Shown in pieces: positions 10,157 through 21,332 of a stretch of DNA of 64,000 nt. Both the position numbers and the translations under genes were made by a program. The notes under the pieces were generated by a model, which saw nothing but the letters and a program-made list of their open reading frames with translations, ran no database searches and was not told the origin of the DNA. Position 1 is the first letter of the stretch. Each line of letters begins with the position of its first letter. This stretch comes from Polytrichum commune (lineage: Eukaryota; Streptophyta; Polytrichopsida; Polytrichales; Polytrichaceae), in contig OX485807.1 of NCBI GenBank assembly GCA_950295325.1, positions 51,676,440 to 51,740,439 of the forward strand. Direction: 5' to 3'.

Positions 10157-12840
10157 AGGGAAAGGGATTGAGCAAACAGGTTAGGTTCTGAAGCGGAAAC
10201 AATGGAACTGTAAGCAAACAGTTTAGCAATTAAGTCAACATAATGGGACGATACTATTAAGTATTAACATTACAAGAGAAACCACTTGATTAGATACACA
10301 TCAGAAGCCAATTGAAGCAAAGCAAAGGATAGCAGCTTTAAACAAACAGAATGGGACTAAGCTAAGAAAGCAGTTTATGAGAAGCTACAAAACAGGATTA
10401 GCAATGGAACAAGCAAATTAACAGCCGAAGGAGAAACAATCTATAAGTAGCCGCAAGAACAGATTAGCAGCAAAGCAAGCAGGTTAGCAGAGAAGGAGCG
10501 ACACAGCTGCAGAGGGGGCATTAAGGGAAAAGCTGCAGAGGAGGCATTAAGGGGAAGCTACAGAGGAGGGAGCGACCTCGACCTCAACCTCGACCCGACC
10601 TCGGCCACGGAATTAGGACCAGCACGGAATCACGGGGTCTTACGCGCGGTTACAGGCTTCTCTTCGCCATGAGATTAGGGCTACCAGAGCTTAAGGAGAA
10701 GTTTAGGATTACAGACTATTTAAAGACCTAATTATGTAGCACATAGAAATTAGGATTTTGTGATAAAAGATTATGAGATATGGAATATAAGCTTTATGGA
10801 CAAAAGGATTACAAGAGGATATATATATATACTGGGTATTTAGAACATATATAGGATTTTGTCAAAACAACTATGAAGAAGGATATCAAGGATCAACGAT
10901 TATGATGAGAGGCATTATGACGGAGCATATAGGAATGTGGCATTTTAAAAGAATATGATTACGGAACATATTAGAAAGGCATTATGAAAGTATATAGGAC
11001 AAGGAAGGATTCTACTAGTATGAATGAATCGAATGGAAGATTGATTTGATCCTCAAAGGGAATTGGGATGTAACCACATTGAGGATACAATAGAATCTTG
11101 AAAATACAAACATTAGGAAGGAAGAACGGTTATAACCGTTTAGGATAAGAATCATCTACATATGTCATAGATAGATGATGATCTAGGAAGACGAAGATTT
11201 ACAACCACTCTTAGTATAGATTTTGGATAGGAAGAAAAGACTATATAAGGGAAGCATTTTAGGAGACCTATACCTCATTTTCTACACAACGAAGTTATCT
11301 TAAATTTGAGTGTCAAGAATCACTTGAAGCTTTTGTAACTCTCTTCTCGAGGAACTTTTGCAATACACTTATCTTTTCTACAAATGCGTGTGACCTTTCT
11401 ACCTCTCTCTCAAATTGTCTTACAAAGTTTGTCAAGCGGTACTTGGAACTTGAGTGATTGAGCAACCGAGAGTAGAGTAGATTGAATAGACTCTTTTGAG
11501 AAAGAACTCAAAAGATAGTGTGAGGGTGAGAACAAAGCGCTCAAGACATTTTGGAGAATCAATGGAACTTTGAGAAAGATCGATTTGAGAAAGCAATTAG
11601 CAATTTATACAACTTGAGTGAAGGAAGCAAGATTATCTCTCAAAGCGGAACTTATCATTGATCTCCTCAAAAGGGAATTATAAATATACATGTGATTGAA
11701 TACTTGAAGAATTATAATGCATGAATGATTAAAGTGAAACCTCTTAACAAATACAAACTCCTTCAAAAGAGGAGGAACTTATTATTATAACTACATAATC
11801 GACTTATAAATATTACACATATTATACTACATATTGATTGTTGAACTTATGATTGACAAGAATGATAAAGACATTAATTCATATCAAAGTTTGAATACAT
11901 ATGAATGAAGTAATATTGATATAAGATAATCTACTTATACAATTGTTATTGAAGTTTCTTACTTTAAGATTCTTTGTGAGTTGTTGGATGTCATTACAAT
12001 TTGAAGGATTACCTATTTAAGAGAAGATCTCTCTCTCTCTCTTGAGCAAAACTCAAGAGAGATAGGTTTATTTCTCATCATCAAGAAACACTTTGAAGTT
12101 AAACGTGACATTGCAAAACAATCAATGATGTGTTCATGAAATTATAACTACTATATGCATATATGTTAAGTTACAATATTATAAGTAGTAACACTTGAGC
12201 TACAAAAGGAAGACTCAAGAATATTAGATCTTCTTCATCATTATAAGATTACTTTCATTTGTGTGATTGATGTTTATGAACTACAAAACTTAAGGATTCA
12301 TACAACTTATTAAAACTATATTGTTATTACGCATATTATACACCTCTTGAAACATTCTCTAAATCTAACGGTTCTTATTATCGATGATGCCTTACTTTGA
12401 TAGTGAGAATTAAGATAATGAGATTGTGTTCACTCCAATAATATATTCATATCATAAGGAGAAGAGAGGGATTGTTAATTCGGGAGCCGAGCATATTAAT
12501 GAGGCACGGTAGTTCTCAAGCGAATACAAATTTACGTGATGTGCATCGTGAGTCTTCTTAGCTAATCTTGCAAAGGAACGACCCACGGCGTCCATCACAA
12601 GCAAGAAGGGTTGTTATACAATTTGTATGTTAAGAAGATATTCTTACCTCTATATGGTGGTTTGAACGGTAGGGTGGGAAAACAGGAGTCCGACTAGAAG
12701 CAATACAAAAATAAACAAGGCAAGGAGAACTTAACTCCAAGTGAATCATCCATAGGCAAACATGTAAAGTACGGATGCATTGAGGCGTCAGTGCTGGAGG
12801 CCGGCCAAGACATGATCCCGAAACACTCTCAGTAGCGTAC
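10157..12840 (+). other. long non-coding leader between ORF1 and gag
   Basis: No ORF of note in 2.7 kb. It has a short GC-rich tandem repeat (about 10503-10570; 'gctgcagaggaggcattaagg' and variants), a CGACCTC-rich patch (10560-10610), then AT-rich sequence. At 11242-11250 is TATATAAGG in a context resembling the LTR promoter. A TCTC run lies near 12029-12042. The leader may contain an intron, as reported for Ogre transcripts, but I cannot define splice sites. Confidence 0.55.
11242..11250 (+). promoter_or_regulatory. second LTR-like TATA box inside the leader
   Basis: The context agactatataagggaagcat is close to the LTR promoter context agactatataaggaggccac, and both are followed by similar spaced blocks (a 'cctatac..tcatttt' type stretch). 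It could be an internal promoter or a remnant of a duplicated LTR segment. Activity is not shown by the sequence. Confidence 0.35.
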
Positions 12841-15800
12841 ATGGTTGACCATGAGGACACATCTAGCACGAGAAGCACATCACCAACCCCAAGGGAACAA
12901 GAAGCAGAGCGGAGGCATGTGGAGCGCATGCACTTCGGAGATAGTTCCGTGAGACGGAACAAACAACAGAAGAAAGAAAGAGAAGAGAGGTACGCGAGGC
13001 GTACACGTCAGAGAACTACAGGAGAAGAAGAAAATAGAAATGCTTCTGAGCCACCGGCAGTAGGTTCCCACACCACCAAACCTATCCACCAAAGGAGTCG
13101 AAGTGAAGGAGGAGGTAACGATAAAACATACAAAGAAACGGGCACAACGGAGAACAACCCAACTCAAGAAGAAAGCGAAGACGAAGATGACTTGATAATA
13201 GGTACCCCTCTTGGGACCTATGTGCTAAGAACAAAAGGTACAGGTGAAACCACCGGGACGAATACCCCAGGGAGTGGGGTGCAGGATAAGGGTAAAACGA
13301 CCAGGGAGGACCTTTTCACCCAAAGGAATTGGGAGGGATTGAAAAGGAATTTTGACGAACAATTCAGTTACGAGGACTCCGGCTTCTCCGGAGGAAGCAC
13401 GCAAAACAACACGAACAAGGAAGTGAAGAAACCTATCAGTCAAGAGGAATTTGACGAATTAAGGAGGAAGTTTGAAGAGAGACTCAGGCAATTCCAAAAC
13501 CTTGGAATTAACCCCGGAGTCAGCCCACCACCAGCCAACAACAACACAGTACCAAGTTTTGGAAACAAGCCATCTAACCCGGCCAACATGGCCGCTCAAC
13601 CACGGAGAACTAAGGTTCCCTTACCAACCTTTAAGGGTAAGACCGATCCAGATACTTACATGCAGGAGTTTAACAATGTTTGTCTTGCCAACCAGGAAGA
13701 CACCGATGCGATCAAGCTACAATTATTTCCAGTTACTTTAAAGAAGCGGGCACTAGAGTGGTATTCCCAATTTGGCCCACACCATTTTCCAGATTGGCCC
13801 TCCTTGGAAGCTGCCTTTCTGATGAGATTTAGATCCAAGAAATCGGAGGGAGAAGTGATTGAGAGTCTAGGATCCCTCAAGCAGAAGAAAGATGAAACAG
13901 TTGAAGAATTTTACGAAAGGGTTATGGTGGAATCATCGAAGATAAATCCCCAGCCCAGCAATCAATTCAAGAAGGCATGGTTTCTTAACGGCCTTAAGAA
14001 GGAGTATGCCAAACATATTGATCTCATGCCGACCAATGACTTAGACGAAGCGAAGGCCTCAGCTCGGAAATTGGAGCTAGGTCAAATGAGGAAAGGAAGA
14101 TTCCTCGATGAAAATGACAGCGACGACTCAAGCGACGACTCGGAAGAAGAGCGCAAGAAAAAGAAGAGAAAGTCAAAGGGTAAGAGAAACGACTCTACCA
14201 AAGACGACATAAAAACCCTTAGGGAAGAGATTGAAGGACTAGCTCTAGGGAGCAGGAAATTTCGAACAGGCATCATCTGCCGGAGATGCCGAAATGAAGG
14301 ACACTACGTGCAGGAGTGTCAGATGAAGCAGTGCACCAACTGCAATAGCCTAACGCATAACACAAATGAATGTGTCTATGAACGGCACGAATCTCGGAGA
14401 CCCCGAGAGAGGAGATATGGGGTAAATCAAGTGCAACCCCAAACCAATCGAAGGCCAGGAGCGATAACTCCTAGGCGAGACATGAATGATCGAAGGGTTC
14501 GGTTTGAACCAAGGATTGAGTTTAGAAGAGAAGAGAGATCCCCTTATAGGGAAGGCGATTACCGGCGGGAGGCGGGAGGCCCCTACCGGGGAAATGAATA
14601 TCGCAGAGATGATCGGCCTTATTACAGGCCCAATGACAACTACAGGAATGATTTCAGAAGGGAAGGATATTCCCCTTACAAGACCCAAGATTTCCGGAGG
14701 GAAGATGGATACCCCTACCGAGGAGGCCCCAGAGGACCTATTAACCATGACAGGTATGAGTATACCAGAAGCCTGATGGATAGTAACAACACCAAGGCAG
14801 CGCCGAGAACTGGGTTCACTGGCGGACCACAGCGAGATGGCAACCCCGACGAGTGTTTTTATTGTCATCAGAAGGGGCACTGGAAGCCGGATTGTCCGCA
14901 CTTTATTAAACACCAACAGGAGTTGAGTGGATTTAGAAACACGAAGCCGGCAGTAGGAGCCAATGTGGTGTCCCCTGCGGTGTGTGTGATGACGAGAGCC
15001 CAGCGGGCTGCAGCCGAGGAAGGCAAGGAGGATAGTGAAAGTGATGACAGTGATGACGATGAATCGAGTAGTGGCAGCTCGGAGGAGCAGGAAGACCACC
15101 AAAAGAGAGAGGAGAACTCTGAAGATGAAAGGGATGACGCGTTCGAGGATAACGAATGCAACAAAGTGATTGAAGAAAGGCCGATAGGGGCCAACAGTGA
15201 AGAATGGAAAGCGGATAGGGAAGTGCACCGGGAGGTGAGTAAGACCATCCATGAGATACAGGAGGAAGAGGGCGAAGCTCTACCCACGCCAGAGGAGTTC
15301 GCACCTTGGTACCCAGAAAAGGAAGAGGCAGAGAAGCCCACGGAACGGAGCCCCGAGGAAGGAGGCGTCCCAACAGCTACCCAGGCAAGGGTAGATAAGA
15401 TCTTGGAGAGTGTGATGAATCACACGAAAGCAAACATATCAATCGGACAGTTACTGGAGATAGCCCCTTATTGCAAGAAGCGGATAATGGCGGCGTTAAC
15501 ACATGAGGAGAAGTCGAAAGAACCGACTCAAACCTATCAAGTTACAACAAAGGCATTTGATGAAGAAATGCCCATGATATCCGTAATTGTGAAGAATAGG
15601 CAAGTACCAAACGCCTTGATCGATGGTGGTTCAGGAGTGAACATCATCACGGACACGTTAAGAAGGAAATTGGGACTCAAGAAGATAGAGCCCGCACCAT
15701 TCACCATAAAAATGGCAGACCAAAGGAAGGTCATGCCCAAAGGAATTATCCGGGACATACGCCTTGATGTTGGCGGGATTGTGATCCGGACGACACTCAC

Positions 15801-16107
15801 CGTTATAGACATGGTGAGTACTGAAGACAGTTACTCCCTATTATTGGGAAGACCGTGGTTGAAGGAGGCTCAAGCCCAACATGACTGGCCCCTCAACAAA
15901 CTAACCTTGACCCAAGGAGGGAACAAGGTGGAAGTAAGCACCCGGAGAACGCCAGCGCTATCCCCTGCAAAGAGACCTTTGCACTGGGAAGATTACGACT
16001 GGGAGATGGGACTATCGGATGAGGAAGAAACCATAGTCTATGAGGCCTTCCCTGAACTACTCCCCATGGGAGATTTCGACTTAAAAAGCTTGAGGAAGTT
16101 AAAATGA
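12841..16107 (+). CDS. Gag-protease polyprotein (1088 aa) of the giant gypsy element
   Basis: Encodes the capsid/nucleocapsid precursor and aspartic protease. Residues 1-250 are charged and low-complexity. A retrotransposon gag core starts around residue 262 (LPTFKGKTDPDTYMQEF...) and runs to about 415. A lysine-rich stretch is followed by CCHC-type knuckles near residues 480 (CRRCRNEGHYVQEC) and 500 (CTNC...), an arginine/tyrosine-rich repetitive region (about 540-650) and a third knuckle near 672 (CFYCHQKGHWKPDC). Acidic linkers come next. The protease active site is near residue 927, with DGGSG in place of the common DTGS, and LLGRPWL follows. The frame ends at TGA 16105-16107. Pol continues in the same frame after that stop. 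The ATG at 12841 is the first in the open frame. Confidence 0.88.
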   Translation: MVDHEDTSSTRSTSPTPREQEAERRHVERMHFGDSSVRRNKQQKKEREERYARRTRQRTTGEEENRNASEPPAVGSHTTKPIHQRSRSEGGGNDKTYKETGTTENNPTQEESEDEDDLIIGTPLGTYVLRTKGTGETTGTNTPGSGVQDKGKTTREDLFTQRNWEGLKRNFDEQFSYEDSGFSGGSTQNNTNKEVKKPISQEEFDELRRKFEERLRQFQNLGINPGVSPPPANNNTVPSFGNKPSNPANMAAQPRRTKVPLPTFKGKTDPDTYMQEFNNVCLANQEDTDAIKLQLFPVTLKKRALEWYSQFGPHHFPDWPSLEAAFLMRFRSKKSEGEVIESLGSLKQKKDETVEEFYERVMVESSKINPQPSNQFKKAWFLNGLKKEYAKHIDLMPTNDLDEAKASARKLELGQMRKGRFLDENDSDDSSDDSEEERKKKKRKSKGKRNDSTKDDIKTLREEIEGLALGSRKFRTGIICRRCRNEGHYVQECQMKQCTNCNSLTHNTNECVYERHESRRPRERRYGVNQVQPQTNRRPGAITPRRDMNDRRVRFEPRIEFRREERSPYREGDYRREAGGPYRGNEYRRDDRPYYRPNDNYRNDFRREGYSPYKTQDFRREDGYPYRGGPRGPINHDRYEYTRSLMDSNNTKAAPRTGFTGGPQRDGNPDECFYCHQKGHWKPDCPHFIKHQQELSGFRNTKPAVGANVVSPAVCVMTRAQRAAAEEGKEDSESDDSDDDESSSGSSEEQEDHQKREENSEDERDDAFEDNECNKVIEERPIGANSEEWKADREVHREVSKTIHEIQEEEGEALPTPEEFAPWYPEKEEAEKPTERSPEEGGVPTATQARVDKILESVMNHTKANISIGQLLEIAPYCKKRIMAALTHEEKSKEPTQTYQVTTKAFDEEMPMISVIVKNRQVPNALIDGGSGVNIITDTLRRKLGLKKIEPAPFTIKMADQRKVMPKGIIRDIRLDVGGIVIRTTLTVIDMVSTEDSYSLLLGRPWLKEAQAQHDWPLNKLTLTQGGNKVEVSTRRTPALSPAKRPLHWEDYDWEMGLSDEEETIVYEAFPELLPMGDFDLKSLRKLK

Positions 16108-16275
16108 CCAAGTTGCAATACAATGGAGATTTCTACCATCAGAACACCTACCTCACAAGGAGGTAAATCCGAGAAACCCCGGTTGAGGAAAGCGACCAAG
16201 AAAGAACAAGAGGCTATGGAGGAGAAACCTGTATATCCCTCCTAGTTTTACAAGGCAAAAGAAGGAGACATAATA
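16108..16275 (+). other. protease-RT junction with two in-frame stops
   Basis: The frame of gag-protease continues through this segment into RT but is interrupted by TGA (16105-16107) and TAG (16243-16245). Ogre elements are known to splice out an intron between protease and RT. A GGTAAAT donor-like sequence near 16160 is compatible, but no acceptor is obvious. Readthrough or plain mutation are alternatives. Confidence 0.5.
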
Positions 16276-18063
16276 GTGGACCGTACCCCTGCCTCAGAGG
16301 CTGTCAAAGGGAAGAAGATAGCCGGATGGACGGTTGAAGATGAAGACTTGGTCAAAAACTTGAACTTAGGTGCTCCGGAGGATCCTAAGTTAGTCAAGAT
16401 AGCCAAGGATTTGGGTGACTACGAAGCACAAGTAAAAGAACTCTTATTGAGATTTAAGGACGTGTTCGCCTTTACGTACAAAGATATGAAGGGAATACCT
16501 CCGTACATGTGCGAACACAAGATCGAGTTGCAGCCTGAGGCCAAGCCTGTAAGGCAAATGCGCTATAGGATGAATCCCAATTATGCCGCCAAAGTCAAGG
16601 AAGAAATTGACAAATACTTGGAGGCATGATTCATATACCCCGTTGACAAAACGGAATGGTTATCACCAATCGTGATTGTGCCCAAGAAGAATGGGAAATT
16701 ACGAGTGTGCGTCGACTACCGCAAGCTCAACGCAGTCACCAAGGTAGATCCTTTTCCTCTACCTTTTACGGAATCAATCTTGGAAGCGGTTGCAGGACAC
16801 GAAATGTATACGTTGATGGACGGGTACAGCGGCTACAACCAAATCATGATCGCGCTGGAAGACCAGCTAAAAACCTCTTTCATCACCAAATATGGAGCAT
16901 TCGCATACCGAGTGATGCCCTTTGGATTAATGTGCGCACCAGCCACCTTCCAAAGGGGTATGATGAAGATCTTTGCCGATTACCTTGACAAATTTATGAA
17001 GGTTTTTCTAGATGACTTTACCGTATATGGCACCAAGGAAGACCATATTGAGCACTTGGAGAAGTGTCTCATTAAATGCCGCGAGAATGGAGTGAGCTTG
17101 AACCCGGAGAAATGTTATTTCTGTGTAAACTCCGGGAGGCTCCTTGGGCATGTAGTGTGCAAGGAAGGATTGTTGGTGGACCCTAAGAAGGTGGGAGTCA
17201 TAAAAGAATTACCCCCACCAACCACAGTACGGGGAATCCGAAGTTTCTTGGGACAAGCCACTTACCATCGCAAATTCATATGGATATATGCGGATATCAC
17301 TCGGCCCTTGTACTTATTGCTCAAGAAAGGAGAAAAGTACATTTGGACCAAGTCTTGTCAGGAGGCCTTTGAGGAAGTAAAGAAAAGGCTCACGACCACA
17401 CCCATTCTCATAACCCCTAATTGGACAATGGACTTCCACGTACACTGTGACGCGTCCAACATAGCTATTGGAGCCGTTTTGGCCCAAAACATACATGGAG
17501 ATAGAGATTCTCCAATTCATTATGCAAGCCGACTTTTGAACAGTGCTGAGAAGAACTACAGCACAACGGAGCGCGAAGCTCTAGCAATGATTTATTCGGT
17601 GGGCAAATTTCGGCATTACCTACTAGCCAACCATTTTGTCTTCTACGTGGACCATCAAACGTTGATATACTTGGTCAATAGACCAGTAGTATCCGGGCGT
17701 ATTGCGAGATGGATGCTTTTGCTTCAAGAATACGACTTTGAAGTGATCTACAAACCCGGTAGAAGCCATGTCATGGCTGACCACTTATCCAGAATTGAAA
17801 GTGGGGAGGAACCCTCAGGGGTGCAAGATCAATTCCCGGATGCGAGTCTATTCATGGTACATGTGCAACCTTTCGAAGATTGGCGAGCATCATTTATCGA
17901 GTACCTTACACACGGAAAACTATTATCCGCACTCGCTACCCCGGAAGAACAGACAAAAATTAGACAGCTGAGTGAACCATTCGTTCTGGACGATGAAAAG
18001 CTCATGCGGGTCAGTATCTCCGGCAAAATACATGAATGCATAGCCGGGGACATCATCGAATAA
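16246..18063 (+). pseudogene. reverse transcriptase-RNase H of the giant element, with nonsense codons
   Basis: Follows TAG 16243-16245 in the same frame as gag. The RT fingers region (CEHKIELQPEAKPVRQ) is cut by TGA at 16627-16629, where related elements have an uninterrupted LEAG-like motif. Downstream are SPIVIVPKKNGKLRVCVDYR, MDGYSGYNQI and the catalytic FLDDF (aspartates at 17011-17016). RNase H follows, with CDASNIAIGAVL, TEREALAM and the HVMADHLSR end motif near 17770. The tail (17875 on) is the first copy of the linker-HHCC module and is cut by TAA 18061-18063. The key RT and RNase H residues are present; only the nonsense codons argue against function. Confidence 0.85.
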
Positions 18064-19080
18064 ATTATAAGTGAAGCTCATAAACAAGACGGAGTGCATT
18101 ACAATTTGTCTACTACATGGCAATATGTATTACGCACACCTTATTGGTGGCCTACACGGCGAAGAGACGTACTGGAATACTGTGATGAATGCCCAGTATG
18201 TAAAATGTCAGACCAAGGTGACTTAACTGGGGAACCCACCCCACATGACTCCGAGGACGACGATGACCCACTGCCTGTCAAACCTTTGGAGGCACAAGAG
18301 GACATGAATGGGAAAGCGGAACCATATTGGACAACTCCCTATGTCCAATATCTAACCTGTCAAACGTACGGGACCCCATGGGTAAGTTCCCTACCCCTGG
18401 AAGAAAGGAAATTGCTTGCTTACCGCAGTCGATTCTTCATACTCAAGGAAGGGGAATTACATCGCATGTTTCACAACGGCATCATAAAGAAATGTGTACC
18501 TGGAAGGTATGTGAGGAGTTACATCAAGACCCTCCATATAAAGGAAAATCGGCATTTCTCGATAAACGCCACCAGGCAACTGGTGCTGCAGGGCCCTTAT
18601 TGGTGGCCAACCATAGCGGAGGATGTTTTACTACTCATCACGTTATGCACTGAATGCAAAGGACAGGGAGAAGAGTTACCAACACAAGGAAGCTCTTCAC
18701 AACCTAATCAAGAGACAGAGATAATACCCTACAAAGAAACCTTCAATGATTGGAGAACACCCCTGGTTGAATACATGACACGGGAAAAGTTCAAGATGGA
18801 CATGGAGACTCAAAGAAAGCAACAAGAGCTCATACGAGAAAGTGAGGTTTTCACATTGGAGAAAGGAAAACTCCAAAAATTAGAGAAGAACGGAATGGCG
18901 AAGATATGCATTGCGGATTACCAAATCAAGCATTACATAGGAAAAATGCATGTCTATCGAAAAACGCACCTAAACGATCAACACACCTGGCTACGATGTT
19001 TACAAGGGAACCGGTGGTGGCCCACGATGGGGCTAAGTGATATACAATTCTACATTGAGTATGATTGTCGATCCTGTTGA
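18064..19080 (+). CDS. module array segment: end of module 1, modules 2 and 3
   Basis: Open frame in phase with RT-RNase H, between TAA 18061-18063 and TGA 19078-19080. It encodes the histidine and cysteine half of module 1 (HKQDGVH, PYWWPT, CDECPVC), module 2 (LHIKENRHF, GPYWWPT, LCTECK) and module 3 (MHVYRKTHL, RWWPT, DCRSC). Acidic or polar linkers separate the modules. No catalytic residues are present, so the likely role, if expressed, is zinc-dependent binding or scaffolding. This is an inference from the integrase HHCC domain. Confidence 0.7.
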   Translation: MISEAHKQDGVHYNLSTTWQYVLRTPYWWPTRRRDVLEYCDECPVCKMSDQGDLTGEPTPHDSEDDDDPLPVKPLEAQEDMNGKAEPYWTTPYVQYLTCQTYGTPWVSSLPLEERKLLAYRSRFFILKEGELHRMFHNGIIKKCVPGRYVRSYIKTLHIKENRHFSINATRQLVLQGPYWWPTIAEDVLLLITLCTECKGQGEELPTQGSSSQPNQETEIIPYKETFNDWRTPLVEYMTREKFKMDMETQRKQQELIRESEVFTLEKGKLQKLEKNGMAKICIADYQIKHYIGKMHVYRKTHLNDQHTWLRCLQGNRWWPTMGLSDIQFYIEYDCRSC

Positions 19081-19823
19081 GAGCGATTTACAGGCCCATA
19101 TCATAACATAATTTGCGGGTCCATTGCCGCACAACCACAAGACAACAAGGATTGGAGGAGGTTATTGATAGAATACCTCACCTACGGGTACCTTAAGGGG
19201 CCCCACATCTCGAAGGGACAACACAAGAAGATTGCCCGCCAGAGCCAAGAATACTTCATCGAAGAAGGCAAATTAAAACGAATACTATCAAACGGTGAGA
19301 TCAAGATATGTATCGCCGGACATGAGGTAAACAAATACCTACAAGAATTACATGTCACGGACACAAGAAAACATCTTAGCATGGAAACCACATGGCACCT
19401 GTCCATGTTTGGGCCATATTGGTGGCCCACGTGCGGGTCCGACATCAAGAACTTATGCAACGGGAAATGCCCGGTTTGCAACAACCAAGTCGGGCTTGCA
19501 ACAAAAAAAGAAACACAAACACTTCTAGGTGAGAAGAGCCTAGATTGGAGACGTCCATATTTGGAGTACCTGACATGCGGAAAAATCTTTGACCAAGCCT
19601 TACCACCAGAGGTGAGGAGAGCGGTGGAGCAAAGCCATAAGCATTTTGTGTTCACCAACGGTGCTTTGCAACGGATACGCAAAGGAGGGAAGAGTAACCA
19701 AATGTGTATACCAGAGACTCAAGTACCTGCGTACTTAGCTAAGATTCATGGACAAAGCATGCCCCATTTGGCAGCCATAGAAACTTGGAAGGTTGTAGCC
19801 ACCGGGGCGTATTGGTGGCCAAC
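19081..19823 (+). CDS. module array segment: module 4 and first part of module 5
   Basis: The frame continues after TGA 19078-19080. Module 4 has DWRRLLIEYLTYG, LHVTDTRKHL, GPYWWPT and CPVC. Module 5 has DWRRPYLEYLTCG, IHGQSMPHL and AYWWPT, then is split by the CACTA insertion after 19823. Its cysteine pair lies on the other side at 21711-21722. Codon phase is kept if the insertion and one target duplication are ignored. Confidence 0.7.
19821..19823. repeat. CACTA target-site duplication, left (AAC)
   Basis: AAC precedes CACTAG and reappears at 21674-21676, two bases after the right terminal GTG. The 3-bp length is typical of CACTA elements. Confidence 0.65.
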
Positions 19824-20099
19824 CACTAGTAGAAAATTCTGCGTCCGGATCAACAGAAAGGCGTTGGTCGCGGTTGTTACTTAGGACGCGTTGACCTGGA
19901 CATGATGTAACACAATTTTGTTGATTTTTTCTGTTGATATGGTCACAAAAAGATTTTATTTTAAACTTATTTTTTTATTTTGTATATATATATATATATA
20001 TATAACATTAAAAAATCAAAAATAAATAAATGGCAGATCGAAATTCCTAACCCCTCCCAAATAACCCTCAACCTATACCACGTCTACAAGTATAGACTA

Positions 20100-20215
20100 C
20101 CTACCACTCACCTAGGTGTCAAGGCCAAGGCCAAAGGTGTCGGCCACGGGAATCGAACCTTGCACCTAGTGACACCCACACATGTGCCTTAACCACTAGG
20201 TCATCACATCACACA
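20100..20215 (-). mobile_element. tRNA-derived SINE-like segment
   Basis: On the - strand an A-box-like TGACCTAGTGG (20193-20203) lies about 33 bp before a perfect B box GGTTCGATTCC (20149-20159). This is the internal pol III promoter layout of tRNA genes and SINEs. The segment cannot fold into a full tRNA with a paired acceptor stem, so a SINE head is more likely than a tRNA gene. The body would extend toward 20005, ending in an AT-rich tail. Exact ends are unknown. Confidence 0.55.
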
Positions 20216-20283
20216 TGATATAAATGGAGTGTTTTAAACCTTTCAAGAATAAGGCCACTATTTTCTCTTTACAACCTACTTGA

Positions 20284-20640
20284 TGTATATAATTACAGTA
20301 ATTATATACAGTATATATTTACTGTAAATATATACAGTATATATTTACTGTAAATATATACAGTATATATTTACTGTAAATATATAATATATATAAATAC
20401 AGTAAATATATACTGTATATAATTACTGTAAATATATACTGTATATAATTACTGTAATTATATACTGTATATAATTACAGTATATATTTACTGTAAATAT
20501 ATAATATATATAAATACAGTAAATATATACTGTATATAATTACAGTAAATATTTACTGTATATATTTACTGTAAATATATACTATATATAAATACAGTAA
20601 ATATATACTGTATATATTTACTGTAAATGTATACATATTT
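20284..20640. repeat. palindromic AT satellite (TATATTTACTGTAAATATA type)
   Basis: Runs of near-palindromic units containing TTTACTGTAAA or TTTACAGTAAA flanked by TATATA recur about every 24-28 bp. Such DNA can extrude cruciforms. It is inside the CACTA element. Confidence 0.85.
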
Positions 20641-20948
20641 ATATATTTACTGTAAATGTATACATATTTATATATTATATATTATATACATATATATTAT
20701 ATACATACATGTTACATATATTGTATACATATATGTTATATATATTATATACATACATATTATATACACATATATAATATACATATATATTATATACATA
20801 TATATTATATACATATATATTATATATATATTATATATATATATATATAATATACATACATATTCTATACAAACATATTCTATACATACATATTCTATAC
20901 AAACATATTATATACATACATATTATATACATATATATATATATATAT
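20641..20948. repeat. AT-rich degenerate repeats (TATATACATA type)
   Basis: Short variants of 'catatatattatata' and 'catacatattctatac' follow one another. The ORFs across it (Ile/Tyr/His only) are artefacts of the repeat. Confidence 0.8.
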
Positions 20949-21010
20949 GATATGTTACATATATTATATACATATTATACATATACATATTTATTCATAT
21001 ACATATTTAT

Positions 21011-21332
21011 ATTTATATATTTATATATTTATATATTTATATATTTATATATTTATATATTTATATATTTATATATTTATATATTTATATATTTATATAT
21101 TTATATATTTATATATTTATATATTTATATATTTATATATTTATATATTTATATATTTATATATTTATATATTTATATATTTATATATTTATATATTTAT
21201 ATATTTATATATTTATATATTTATATATTTATATATTTATATATTTATATATTTATATATTTATATATTTATATATTTATATATTTATATATTTATATAT
21301 TTATATATTTATATATTTATATATTTATATAT
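21011..21332. repeat. perfect (ATTTATAT)n octamer tandem repeat, ~40 copies
   Basis: An uninterrupted 8-bp period runs for about 322 bp. Open frames of 132-134 codons through it read a Leu-Tyr-Ile-Tyr-Ile-Phe-Ile-Tyr cycle and are not genes. The lack of interruptions suggests a recent expansion. Confidence 0.95.

Noticed and set aside
14350-15252. 300-codon open frame on the - strand
   Set aside because: It lies wholly inside gag of the giant element, opposite a frame with clear zinc knuckles. It is a shadow of the codon bias there, without motifs of its own.
20100-20215. Functional tRNA gene on the - strand
   Set aside because: The A and B boxes are good, but I cannot pair an acceptor stem or assign an anticodon loop. 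A SINE head fits better.
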